This document shows positions 11,437 to 23,500 of a stretch of DNA of 64,000 nucleotides, piece by piece. Source of the stretch: Branchiostoma belcheri. Taxonomy: Eukaryota; Chordata; Leptocardii; Amphioxiformes; Branchiostomatidae. Both the position numbers and the translations under genes were made by a program. The notes below the pieces were generated by a model that saw only the letters and a list, made by a program, of their open reading frames with translations, did not search any database and was not told where the DNA came from. The stretch is from positions 2,545,638 through 2,609,637 of the forward strand of contig NW_017803909.1 of NCBI RefSeq assembly GCF_001625305.1, read 5' to 3'. The first letter of the stretch is position 1. Each line of letters opens with the position of its first letter.

Positions 11437-12645
11437 TTAGCCATGTAAAGGAATGGCAGTCTCGATGATGGTAGCTCCAGCCACGATCATGTTGGAGTCG
11501 ACAACAGCCCAGGATGTCTTGGAGCCCTTCTTGACGATCGCTGCAAAGGAGGCCATCATCGGTGACTGGAACCCGAAGAAGTCCACCTCGCAGAGCCAGG
11601 GTTGGTAGCCGTTCCCAGTTTCCTTGATGAGGAGACGCCAGAACCGCGCAGTGGCCGAGAAGCCGCCGAACTCCTGCTGGAGGTTGTTACGTGTGTCCTC
11701 GAGTTCGCCGCGCACGACGTCCATCCAGTCGTACGACGGATCTGTTTTGTAGGACGCTTGGAAAACGAACCTGGTCACGTCGTGGGTCCAGTCGCCATAA
11801 TTTCGGATTCTCACCGTCGAAATCTGGTAAAACTGTTTGAAATCGAATATGATGTACCAGTTGTTGTGATATCGGCTCATTCCACCAGGATTCCACAGGG
11901 TGTTCACCCTCCCATCCAGCACTTTACCGGCGTCGTACGTCATTCTTGCAGTCACATGTGGGTGTCCAGTCGACTCGATGGCCCACGATGTGTCCTTTTC
12001 GATCCAATCTTCCTCTGCCGCCTTGGTAGAGTTTGTCAGCCGTAGACTGAGGTCCTCGATCAGCCTGTGGTCAGTAGACATGGGCAGGCGACTGACCGCG
12101 ACGTCCCGGATAGCGATGAGCACCACGCTGTGAGCCGGGATCTTGTCCAGGTACATCCGCATCTCTCCGCCTTCTCCCCGCGCCGTGTCGAACCCCACGT
12201 GTGCCGCCACTTGCCCGGTGGTCTGGTTAAAGGTGACAATGTTCACGTTATCTGATGCTGAGGTGTATACGATATCGTTGATGTACACCTCAGCTTTACC
12301 TTTACGGTACACCTTGTCGTCGATGCAGGCAGACAAAATGCTGGCGTGTGCCACGACGGGGGTGGTCTGGGCTGACCCCTGGTTCTGAGTGGACGGTTGG
12401 ACATGTTGTATCTGACTTACGTATCGCCTTATATCCTTCAGGTCAGTCTGAATCAGGTTCAGTTGACCATTCACGGTCTTGGAGTAAGATTCTTGTACTG
12501 CAAGCCGCTTGGAAAGTGCGCCAACGCTGTCTTGTAGGAGTACAATGGGATCCACTTTAGCTGGTTGGGGCGCCCCGTCCACACAGGTGCACCTCGGACC
12601 CAGAACTCCAACTATCACCAGGACGGCCAACAGTCCGCCGGCCAT
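11437..12645 (-). CDS. Secreted ILEI/FAM3-like protein with an inserted discoidin (F5/8 type C) domain
   Basis: Intronless, 402 residues. The signal peptide is about 1-24 (MAGGLLAVLVIVGVLG core), so the product is exported. Residues 35-82 look like a short coiled coil and are followed by a Gln/Thr/Ser linker. Residues 103-200 resemble the first part of the ILEI domain of FAM3 and the POMGNT1 stem: GKAEVYIND, FNQTTGQV, FDT, then the VVLIAIRDVAVSRL strand. Residues 218-359 are discoidin-like: KVLDGRVNTLWNP, NNWYIIFDF, FWRLLIKETG, EVDFFGF. Residues 365-400 return to ILEI-like sequence (FAAIVKKGSKTSWAVV, ending ETAIPL). N-glycosylation sites are N140 and N205. Cysteines after the signal peptide are C107 and C352, a possible disulfide. 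It likely binds glycans or lipids outside the cell, but no substrate can be assigned. Family identity is from memory of motifs. It lies alone between the two transporters. Confidence 0.88.
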   Translation of the reverse strand: MAGGLLAVLVIVGVLGPRCTCVDGAPQPAKVDPIVLLQDSVGALSKRLAVQESYSKTVNGQLNLIQTDLKDIRRYVSQIQHVQPSTQNQGSAQTTPVVAHASILSACIDDKVYRKGKAEVYINDIVYTSASDNVNIVTFNQTTGQVAAHVGFDTARGEGGEMRMYLDKIPAHSVVLIAIRDVAVSRLPMSTDHRLIEDLSLRLTNSTKAAEEDWIEKDTSWAIESTGHPHVTARMTYDAGKVLDGRVNTLWNPGGMSRYHNNWYIIFDFKQFYQISTVRIRNYGDWTHDVTRFVFQASYKTDPSYDWMDVVRGELEDTRNNLQQEFGGFSATARFWRLLIKETGNGYQPWLCEVDFFGFQSPMMASFAAIVKKGSKTSWAVVDSNMIVAGATIIETAIPLHG

Positions 12646-12691
12646 CGTGACTTACGTTTTCACAGAATGGGTCACCAGCCACCTGGTGGTT

Positions 12692-12699
12692 CTTATATA
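12692..12699 (-). promoter_or_regulatory. TATA box of the secreted-protein gene
   Basis: TATATAAG on the minus strand lies 47 bp upstream of the start codon, so initiation would fall near 12665 with a leader of about 20 nt. An E-box (CAGGTG, 12680-12685) lies just downstream of it. Short leader, TATA box and lack of introns agree with a compact, inducible or cell-type-specific gene. Confidence 0.65.
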
Positions 12700-13144
12700 C
12701 TAGGGCGCAGGAAATTGAAATGATTAGTTTTAATTTGTTTTCCTTTCCTTTCCATGACAACTGGGAAATGGAACTTGGCGAGAATTGTGTACCGTTTCTT
12801 GCTCTCTCGTGTATTGTCTTACCCTGATTGAAAAAAAAAATTGTTTAAGGTGGTTGACGCAATACTCGTATGAACGTCGGTTCGAATTTCTGATCTAATT
12901 TCAGGGATAGAGATAAGCTGTTAGTCCATAACAAAAGGTTAATCATTCTTACAGAAAAAAGTGTCAGCGTCCCCTAAAGTTCGGCTTCCCTTCTAGAAGG
13001 TACCTGGGCAACCGTTCCTCTTGATGCCCACACACACTGACTCCACACACGGTTAGAATTCACACAAATATATTCACTCCAAACCTCGCATGACCATCTA
13101 TAGAGAGAAGCCATATGCAGTCCAACTCAGTTGGTAAAATTAGA

Positions 13145-13150
13145 TTTATT
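13145..13150 (-). terminator. Candidate polyadenylation signal of transporter paralog A
   Basis: AATAAA on the minus strand is the first canonical hexamer I noticed downstream of the paralog A stop codon. It would give a 3' UTR of about 1.4 kb. The interval 13151-14552 is AT-rich and shows no other gene, in keeping with a 3' UTR. Confidence 0.35.
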
Positions 13151-13242
13151 GGTACGTTTTTTTAAAACACAAAGGACAGTTTCGTCCGCCGACATACTTT
13201 CTTCACCACAACTAAATCTCAGAATTGAGACATGCACATATC

Positions 13243-13281
13243 GCAACCAAACAACCAACCAGCCAACCAACCAACCAACAA
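13243..13281. repeat. (CAAC)n microsatellite
   Basis: Imperfect AACC/CAAC tetranucleotide run of about 39 bp in the presumed 3' flank of paralog A. Confidence 0.8.
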
Positions 13282-14466
13282 CGTGCACTATATTAGAACA
13301 TGTCACTTCATACATACATATTGTACACAGGAATGACAATAAGTGTTACAAACGTGTTTCTCTGCAAATGTCGATATTTCATGAGACGTACTCTCATAAC
13401 ATTTGGAGTCATTTCTCTCAGTTCTTCGATACCAATCCTTTCCGCATTCGAACCCGTTTTAATTTCATATGCATACAGATTACTCGTTAAAGTTTCGGTC
13501 CCGCTTTCTGTGACGCTAGTCTTTTCGGTTGAGAATATCACAACAAGAGAACACAGATGTTGTTTAAACAACGTACATAAACATACATTACATTTACAAT
13601 CACATAGATATATTTACATTAGTTTTTTTTTAAATTGTTACATTGACTGAAGGAAATGAAACGGAACAGTTACCACTAACACAGAAGTATACAATCTCTT
13701 TATCATATCAAACTTTGTTTGTATGCTTATACCTTCACTTATTCCCAAAGACCATTGGTTTGAATATGCAGTATTAGGAGGTACATGTACACGAACGATT
13801 ATCAGAAGAACATTCTCTCACAGCTATCGCCTGAGGATTTAGTTTGGACAGTGAGTTATGAAAGAAAACATTGGAGTTATATTCCTCCAAATACCTTACT
13901 CTGCGGTTACATATGCAACTCACATTTCACATTGGTCATCGATCTAACCATCTAGTCTGAACGAAATATTGTGTAGTACATACACATGATTTATAAAACT
14001 TCAAGAAGCTATATCATTTTTAGAAGCTAATGCATAAAGAAGGGTATCAAAGAAGACAACAATATACATCTACGATTTCCTTTTGTTATAATATCGCCTA
14101 CAACTCTTAGTCACTTTGTTCGAATTACAGTACAAACTACAATATTACAAACATCATAAAAGTGAAGTGCAAAAAGATGTCACTGTGTTACAAAAATATT
14201 CCAGTCAAAGGAATTATCATCGTAAAATATTTTCACTGTTCACGGACACTGCACAAGTTGTGAGAGAAAAGTTGAGGATGTAGGTTTGTATTATATCCAG
14301 CTAGCTGACTATACACACCTGACGACAACACCTATACCATTAATAGGTAAAATGTACTAGGCCAGCTACGAGGTCATTCCATGTCAACCCAAATACTGAG
14401 CTGGACACAAGAATGACATTTGGAAGTCACCGGCGCGACTTGAGATCCTACGACATGTCGATAACT

Positions 14467-14482
14467 CTATGGCCGCCATCTT
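14467..14482 (-). promoter_or_regulatory. Perfect YY1-type motif just downstream of paralog A
   Basis: The minus strand reads CCAAGATGGCGGCCAT, the YY1 consensus, about 70 bp past the stop codon of paralog A. In vertebrates this motif marks 5' ends of housekeeping transcripts. Here it sits in a 3' UTR, so function is uncertain. Confidence 0.35.
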
Positions 14483-14552
14483 GGATGATGTGATGAGCTT
14501 TCGGTTACCTCGTCGTGATCAAAAGCGCCACCTCGTTCCTTATGTTGGTACT

Positions 14553-17500
14553 TCACCCGAGCGGCTCCTGCTCGGTTGGAACCACATCCAAGATGCACTG
14601 CAATTGCCTGGTTATTGGGTCTGTAAGAGAAAAGGAGTAGTATCGGTATCATCTATTGTCTAACCGTGCTTTCCCTAAGCGGAAATAATTGACGTATACG
14701 TAAATAACGATTTTTTTCGCGGTACTTTTATATTCGCGGTTTTCGCGGTCACTTCTGTAGCGCAAATTTATCATTACCACGAGCAAATAATTCGCCGACT
14801 TGCATTTTTCTGCACCAGTTGCCATCGCAAAGGTATAGTTCTACGAACATGTCCATTTTTCCCAGACCGCGAAGATAAAGTGATTCATAAGTATCTAAAA
14901 GATAGCCTGGTTACCAGATCTATTATAGCTCCCGAGTCCTACACCCTATTTGCGGAGAGGATGTAGAACTCGGGAGCTATAATAGGTCTAGTAACTAGGC
15001 TATCTAAAAGATGCAATACAAGTCCTATCCAATGGAGATGACGCCATCCTTACCCATCCACTTTGGCGATATCTTGTAATGTACAAAGGGGATGTAGAGG
15101 ATGAGCCCAGCGAAGATGAAGATGAGAGCGTACAGGTACTCCAGAGCTGGCTCGAAGATGACAGGAGCCACCACCAGGTAGGCTGACGCTACCGTCACCA
15201 CAATAGCGATGCCGATAGGGACCTGTGGCAGAAAGTTCAAACAGTGGGCAACAAAGCAGATACAGGACATGTTTTACCATGGCAATGAGTACCTAGCTTC
15301 GGTTAGGGACGTCCCTCGGACACGACGTTAAATGGAGGTCCCATATTTGAGGAGAGCCACACCTCGAACATGCAAACGAACCCGGCACACTCATCGAAAA
15401 GAGGCTCTTCCCGATGTGAGTGTAGATGATCATATCAAACCATTCCTGCCTAAAATGGGGGTAGCTATAGGGATTTTCCTGAGCAGCCTTCGTAACTCCT
15501 GCTTCGCCTATTGAGTCAGGTACTCAAATGTGCCTAAGCTTGAATTAGAAAAGTTGCTGCTGCAGTTAGCTTGGTTCAGTGCCCAGAATTGGCCCTTGTG
15601 GCTTTGCACTGAGAAAACTGAAACTTTATGTTCAAGTAGTAAACATGGCGGTATGGTGTTGCAATTGGGGAGTGTAACATTGATGTAGGGAGCCGTCTTT
15701 TCAGAATGACAAGTCACGACAGAATCATCAACGGCATTTCCAGTGTTTAGTGTTTAGACAATATATCGATGCAACAAACAGGCACCTTGTACGGTCTGGG
15801 CATGTCTGGTTTGGTGAAGCGCAGGACGATGAGGCCCAGGAACGTCCCGCCGTAGAACATCCAGGCCGCGAAGCTGAAGTAGTTCACCAGGACGTCAAAG
15901 TTGGACGGAAGAATCATCAGCACAGATAGCACGGCCTGCAAAAAGATGAACAGAACGAAAAATGTTTCTGAGATCCAGTGCTTGTGCATGCCTCAAAATT
16001 AACTTTTCTTCCTATTATCCCAGTACTGTCCGAAAAAATACATTTCAATTGTCCCGAAGTGAGGATTAACTGTTCCAGCCTGTTTTTGTATTGTACGACT
16101 TCAACTTGAAGTCAACTTTATTTTGCTTACGTTCTGACTCCCATGTACACTATAAATGCACAGTAGACAGGAAAATTCCTGGGGGACTTTTCCGGATCCA
16201 AAAGCTGGGACGTGTGCCTGATAAACAAAAGAATGGCTGACATTCTGATGTTGATTATTGTTCTGTTGTCCCAAAAATGTTTCAGAGTGTATCTTTTAGT
16301 TGTCCCGGCCTAAATTTTAAGCCCTGCTGTGGTTCCTGAATGTATCCAAAAACAGCAGCCAGCAAGCGGTTGCGAGCGATTGATCAACCGCACATGAACT
16401 TGAAGCATGTATATAGGACGCTGCTAGGTCAAGTACGTTGATCTCAAGTGTATTCCATGTAGGACGTTTGCATCCAGGTGTTTTGAAGTCTATCACCGTA
16501 CGGCGTCTGTTCTGTAATTCGAAATGGGAATTCAAAGCGATCACAGAGCCTTATTCATACCCAAGCCTTGTTCGCCGCCTGTACAAGATGAATTAGCAAT
16601 TGCCAAATTAATTAAGCAGGGGAACGGCAAGGATTAGTCAGGGGACCGGAAAAGCCACACAAATCATCGTTCTATAACGTCGGTAATTTCCTGTGGTAAT
16701 GAATCAATTAGTTCGGAGAGTACGGCTGATATGAAATGTTGCAAGTGACAATCTAAGCGACCAAACAACTTTTGTCATTTGCTATATATATTCTCGAGGC
16801 GTATCATTCCTTTGTAGAGTATATTCATTCTATTGGCGTTTTTCTGAGGTCAGGACCGTTAGACCACAGTGATTTGCATGTACTTGCCTAGCCTCTCTTT
16901 CTTTCCCCATTATGTAATGGTGAGCATATGGTCCGATATTACTGGGGCTTATTTTGATGCGTTTATCTGTGTTCAAGAATGATTCAAGTACACTTTGAAT
17001 CACCTGTATTCCCTGTACCATTTTCAGATTACCAAGACCTTTCTACTTGTCTTTGTAATATCATACTTTCATTTCTAGCCGTCAAATAAATCGGTACATC
17101 TTCAGAAAGTGTGCCGTTATTGTTTGAAAATGTTGCATATACATATTGATGTACAGTTTTGCGTGACGTCTACCATCTGTTTGGAGCCCTCCACTCCATA
17201 CAAACCACAGCGCAGGATCTAGTGTTTCAGAATTGATTGCCCTCTCAGGGACTCGGCAGCATTAAGACGGTACCATTAGACTAAGCTGATATGAATAATG
17301 TACGTGATTAGTGGCTGTATCAGGATACAGATGTCCAGATGCGCCGCCATTAGTTTCCATGATGTTCTCTATTATTACGCAGGTACCCATATTTCATAAC
17401 ACATTGCGTTTTGATGCACATGTAACGGAATCTATAGCTAGTACAACTGATTAGCCATGATAAATGGCCTTGTCACGAAAGTAGCTGGCCATGATCGAAG

Positions 17501-20500
17501 ACACTTGAGCAACAACCATTGAACATCGAAGTTGGCCAACCCAAAAAGTGGATTACGATCGTTTTTGTTTTATGAGTAAGTGGTTTATTAGAGTACTAAT
17601 GAGTAAGGATTATAGAAATTAGCAATACATTAGGAGCAGTAAACAAGGCAAATAATCCTGTTGAAGTAGTTTTGATAGGTTGCCATATGTTTCTTTGGCT
17701 TTTCTCTGAGGCCTGGGCAGTTCTGCAGTTCTTCGGGATTTTTTACATTCATACCTTGATAGAGTAATTCTTTTAGTATATGCTGTGTATGGTCGTGTAT
17801 GTCAGTGAGGCGCGATTCTAACTCTTGCGTAATAAGAAGTTTGGAGTTTCCTTACGTTGAAGATGAGTGCAGGTGAGGGCGTGAGCCGCCTGACGTGAAC
17901 CATGGACAGGATGGACACCATGTGACCCTCCCGAGCCGCCACGTAGCACAACCTAGCGGCGGGCGACAGTATTGCACACATTTCGTAAAAAAAAAATTAT
18001 CGTTGATCTACACAAAATGACAAATAACATAAAGAAGTTATAGTTAGAAAGATTTTCTGAATGGTATGGAGATGCATATTGTATAGTCCTTTCCATTTGC
18101 ATGTTGAACACACATGATTCTCCGCCAAGTAGTTGTATAATGGGTCTTCACCTTATCAGTATCCTCAAGACTAACAGGATTGAGCGGGTAAAGATAGCGT
18201 TCGGTGATATGTAGGCACTTTGACAGGCTTGACTAATGAAGGGAAGGAGTCGTGCGATCGTGATGTATGTTGGGAATCGTTTTCAGATAATTCTTGTGGC
18301 CGAAAAGATAGGACGGGTGGCATGTATCACAAAGTGGCATCAGAGCGAGTTTAAAGATGGATTACTTGTAGGCGTGGTAACACATGTACAAATGATCGCC
18401 AGTAATGAATAGATCTCCCGAAGATGGTGTGGCCAAAATAATCTATAAAATGAGAGGTTTCTTCCCTACAGCCTAGCTTCATCGTCTCATAGAATTATAA
18501 GCTATGATAAACATGCATGTTCATATATAACTCCACACGATATGCGGTATCTAACTAGATTGACTACATTCTGCATGGATACCTGAAAATATTGAACATT
18601 GCTATATATATGATGATAAATGATGAGCCCTTGCTAACTTTTGGTATCTGAAACTTCGCTCAGCCAAATGGCCCATGCCACCTATGGCAAGGAATGTATT
18701 TGTCGCAGTACTGCATGCGTACATGTATGAAGATGGCATCCAAGTTAAGATTGCTTCCACGCCTTCAGGGTGAAGCGTAGCAAGTCCCACCTGCAGCTAG
18801 CACGCTGCTGAATTATAACTATGTCCCCGATGTCGCCATGAAATGTGTCAAATTGCTGGTAAGATGTAGATAGATCTGACGGCTGCAAACAGCGCCAATT
18901 ACCGCTATCTTCATCCTCCAGGACCGGCGTCTTAATATGAGGGCGCCGCGGTGTTGTCTTGGAACTGGTGTTAATTACATGAAAGATTCATGGCGTCCTG
19001 CTACATTACCTTTCATGTAAACATCAAATATCCTCCCGATTATATAGATCTACCGAGCCGTTCATGCGGAATAATTACTGGGTACAGTCACTGAGCACGA
19101 TCGCACACTCCGGGACTACATGTGATTATATGAGAAGTCGTCTTCTCAGTGTACACTAGTAATAAAGTCATTCCGTACGTGTATGTAGTGTGGTACAGTA
19201 ACTGACTTCGATATGAGAACTTCATTTTCCATATACATGATTATAGCCTTCGCTGTTGTAACCGATAATGTCAGTGATTTTGACAAATTGCTCGCGTGTC
19301 TAGTTTCCTGTAATGAATAATTTGATGAGGTAATATAAGGCCAAGGAAACGTGACTTACACGGGGGGATGTTGAGTTTTTGACACAAAATGACATACATA
19401 AGAAAATTGGTAAGAAGATACATTTTACACGTAACATCAATAAAACATTTGCGAATCTGCAATGTGTCCATAGAACTTGCACATTGACTTTGGCTTGCTC
19501 TTTTCATTGCTTTTCCGACCCAATAGTTACAATTGAATATTTAGGTGTTGGGGCATGTCAGTTTCACCTCTTCGTTTACGATTTGTGCAGGATAAGTAGC
19601 AAACAACAAAGAAAACTCATTTCCATAACGCCCCCATCTGCTATTCCCAGATGCACATTGCGTCGTTATTTTGCACAAAGTACCGTACCTTAAACAAAGT
19701 ACCGTACCTTCCCGAAGTGAAGCACGTTCCGTTGGCGGCTCCGAAGGTGGAAAACGCCACTGACAGCGGTATTATCCACGCCATTACACCCAGCGTCCGA
19801 GTACCCAGCGTCTGTAGCACCAAATCAAACAACATTAGCACAACTGATGGTTAAACACATGAAGATAGATGGGCTGAAACCATCGCCTGTGATTGAACAG
19901 CCGATGTAGAGACTTCCCTTAACACCCACATACAAGACTGAGAATAGCATTAGTTCAAAATACATTACAGTGATTATAAAGTAATAAGCAATACAGGTGC
20001 ACTACACGAGCGCACTAATAAAGGGGGTATTCACAATTACCAGTGGCAATCCTTCACAATTTAGAGATCCTATACGGTCTCAAAGTTCTTCACTTGTTTC
20101 GCAGAGTACGTTTTACATAAACCCCCAAAGAATCTATTCAGAATACGGAGTGAGTTGGTGTTTCTAAACGAGGAGCGAATGGGTGATACACAAGGCAGCA
20201 AATAGGTTGTGATGATTTCATGAGAGCGTTTATCAGGGGCGCAGGTGGCGCGAGCTAACTGTAAATACCCCCATGTAAACGGCTTGAGAGAACAATCTCT
20301 AGTCGGAATGGGTACATAATACACACACTTTAGAGTCTGCTAAGTCGTTTAGAGAGTTGCTTTTTGTCGAAGCTGGGTTGCAGTATTTTCTTTAATGTTT
20401 GGTTACTTTTTATCATGTGATTTGTTCCCAGTTGAAGTGTACATTTGGATGTAAAGCGTTTATGTTGCAGGCTTCAGTGGGATGATATACATATATGAAT

Positions 20501-23500
20501 ACACAAATATATGACGAAATTTACGCTGTAAGAAAGACCATATAACTCGTAATTTGTTGCCGGTGTTTGGAAGGCGTGTCGAGGTAGTTACGGGGAAATA
20601 CTCAATATACATAGATGAACAAATCAGCACTCACTTTTATCACCCCACGTTAAATCACTGGCATTTACACGTGTGTTTTTACGACTCGCCAATGAATGGC
20701 TGGTATAAACTGGTCACAGGCTAAATGACGCAGTATAATCTCAACAATGTTGACTCTAACGGTTTGCAATCAGCCCAATGGAGTTTGCGATAGTTTGTAT
20801 CCGTTGAAATGCATTGAAACTGTTTTAGAGAGCTTGTGTGAATGCTGGAACGGAACATTTTGGAAGACCATTACAACAAAACTGGACATCGTTCGACTTC
20901 CACTTTGCCCACCAGTAAAAGCTTCCATTTTCAGGCCCATATGCATACATGTGGTGTCTGGTGTAGATCCTTTGACACGACCATGGACCGATCTCCAGTC
21001 AAAAAAATATCTGCAGTTACCCATTCAATTGCCTGTGTCAGATCGGGCCAGTAAATGGTGTCAGGATTGCACCGTTATTCACCACCATCCTTTTGCATTC
21101 GTATGACATGACCATAAAGTTCAACGTCCAAAATGTAATAGAAAGCTTTTGCCAGGCTTATGAAACAAAGACAGTGCACAGTCCAACATAGGGAGGCCAT
21201 TTTATATCGTCCATGAGCATCCGGTTGCATCTGCATGGTACGGCCTTGGACTCTTGAAGTTCAACATTCAAAATGTAATACGTAGAAAGCTTTTGCCAGG
21301 CATGTGGAACAGAGACAGTGCACAGTCCAACACAGGGCATAGCGAGACCATTTTGTACCTGCACCATCGTCCATGAACACCCTTTTACATCTGCATGTCA
21401 TGGCCATGGACTCTTGAAGTTCAACGTTCAAAATGTAATTGAAAGATTTTGCCGGCCATATGGAACAGAGACAGTGCGCACAGTCCAACGCAGGGCATAG
21501 AGAGGCCATTTTGTACTTGCACCATCGTCCATGAGCATTTTTCATATTTGCACGGCATGACCATGGAGCTCAACATTCAAAATGTAATTGGAAGCTTTTG
21601 CCGGGCACATGGAACAGAGACAGTGCACAGTCCAAGACAGGGAAGCCATTTTGTACTTACAGCCGCCACTGCAGGTGACTCCAGCAGCTCGAGCGGCGAC
21701 ATGACGGTGAAGTAGGCGATGTTGACCAACAGGTAGCAGCCTGTGACCAGCGGGATGCCGACGATGATGGAGCGAGGCAGGTTCCTGCAGCAGGGACCAA
21801 ACACGACAGGTTATCTACTCATACCAGGAGACCTGTCACACACGCAGATCCATGGACAGTATGATCTATGGGGTGCTTTATACCGGAATGTGAGGGTCCA
21901 AAAGCCAATGATATGAAGACAGCTCTTCGCTTTAATGGGGAAGATGAATAGTATAGTAAACGTACAATTTTAACAGACGGTGTTAAACGGTATACGCAAA
22001 GTCAGCCATTAGGATTATATGTTTTTACATGTCAAATTAATGCTTGTATTCTTTTGTATCTTCCATACTCATGAGAATAGTCTGGTAAGCGGTTTTGTGT
22101 CCATTCTATCATCCGTCCCAGACCATTAGCGAGAAAGAAATTGATCAGGAGCTACATGACGTCACTACGGCATCAGGTGCGCTGCCAGCGATATCTTCCG
22201 CCCGCTTTCAACCTCTAAACTTTACATTCAAACGAAACGGCTTCAACTCTACCGATATCCATCGTAACTAAACATCTAACGTCCTTTTATGTGCCCATTG
22301 AAGGGCAATTCAATTACGGGGGCTGCTATTGCATGCGGCGATGTATTTTCTTGGCTTAGCTGATATACGGTTACAGTCTAGCAGGGGGGAAGGAGTGTCC
22401 ATCATCTTTTGAATAACACGTCAGACGGGGAAGGACAGTGTTTAAATTATCAACCACAATGAAACATTACAGGTACTTACACGTAGGGGTTCTTTATCTC
22501 CTCTGTGACGAAATTCAAGTTGTTCCTGTCACGGAAAAAAAAGATTCACTGTTTCGTTAGATGACAATAATTTATAGGTAGGTACTCGGTACTCAACTCT
22601 TAAATTTTAGGTTTGAAAACTTAGAAAGCTATCACGCGTTGTATTCAAGGTCTAGCCCCTGCCAATATGTTTTTCTTGGAAAAGGTAATGGCATTTCGTA
22701 ATGGCACGTTTTATCCCTTAAGTTCTTGTCTGAGTGCAGTGTTTTTTAGAAACAAGGTAATGGCATTTGGTACGTTCGACTAGAATTTCAATTCTTTGAA
22801 CAGATGTGGTGCTGTCATTTTGCATTTCCTTAACAAATATGCGATATCAGCGTTGGAGCCGGGATTCCACGGAACCTATTAGTAACGGTTGTCCCCTTTG
22901 ACAAGACGAACAATCTGTGATAGTTACGGGAAGCACAAGGAATGAAAATGAATGTCTCACCATCCGTCGTACGCCCACAGACCTTGGTAGAAAGCTATGC
23001 CTATTGCTGAAATGGACGGACTTTGGCCGGATGGGAAACTGTTCTCTATTTGTAAGTGCTCTGTGTTACCTGCAGAAAAGAAATGTAGATATGTGTCTAA
23101 TCTTAGTTTCTTTCAATGGTGGTAGTACCTGATATTATGGATTATATATACCCTACGTCCTGCTAATCATAACCGAATTTGATCCAAGAAAGCGATGAAA
23201 ATCTATATACCTTTCACCTACTATACTATACTGTACTATACCATACTATACTGTACTACACTACACTACACTGCACTACACTAAACTATACTGTACTACA
23301 TACAATACCCTATTCTATACTATAATATACTATACTACACTACACTATACTAGACTAGACTACACTACACTACACTACACTATACTACACTACACCATAC
23401 TAGACTACACTACACTACACTACACTGCACTGCACTACACTACACTACACTATACTATGGGGAAGAACAATAATTAAGTGATGATACGTACCGAATCCTA

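Noticed and set aside
11602-12045. 147-codon plus-strand frame
   Set aside because: It is the antisense shadow of the discoidin-containing gene; codon bias and domains support the minus strand.
15021-15053. Reading through the exon 11 donor of paralog A to a stop ([11 protein letters not shown])
   Set aside because: A 68-bp final exon at 14553-14620 restores the family's conserved C-terminal tail in the right phase with a good acceptor.
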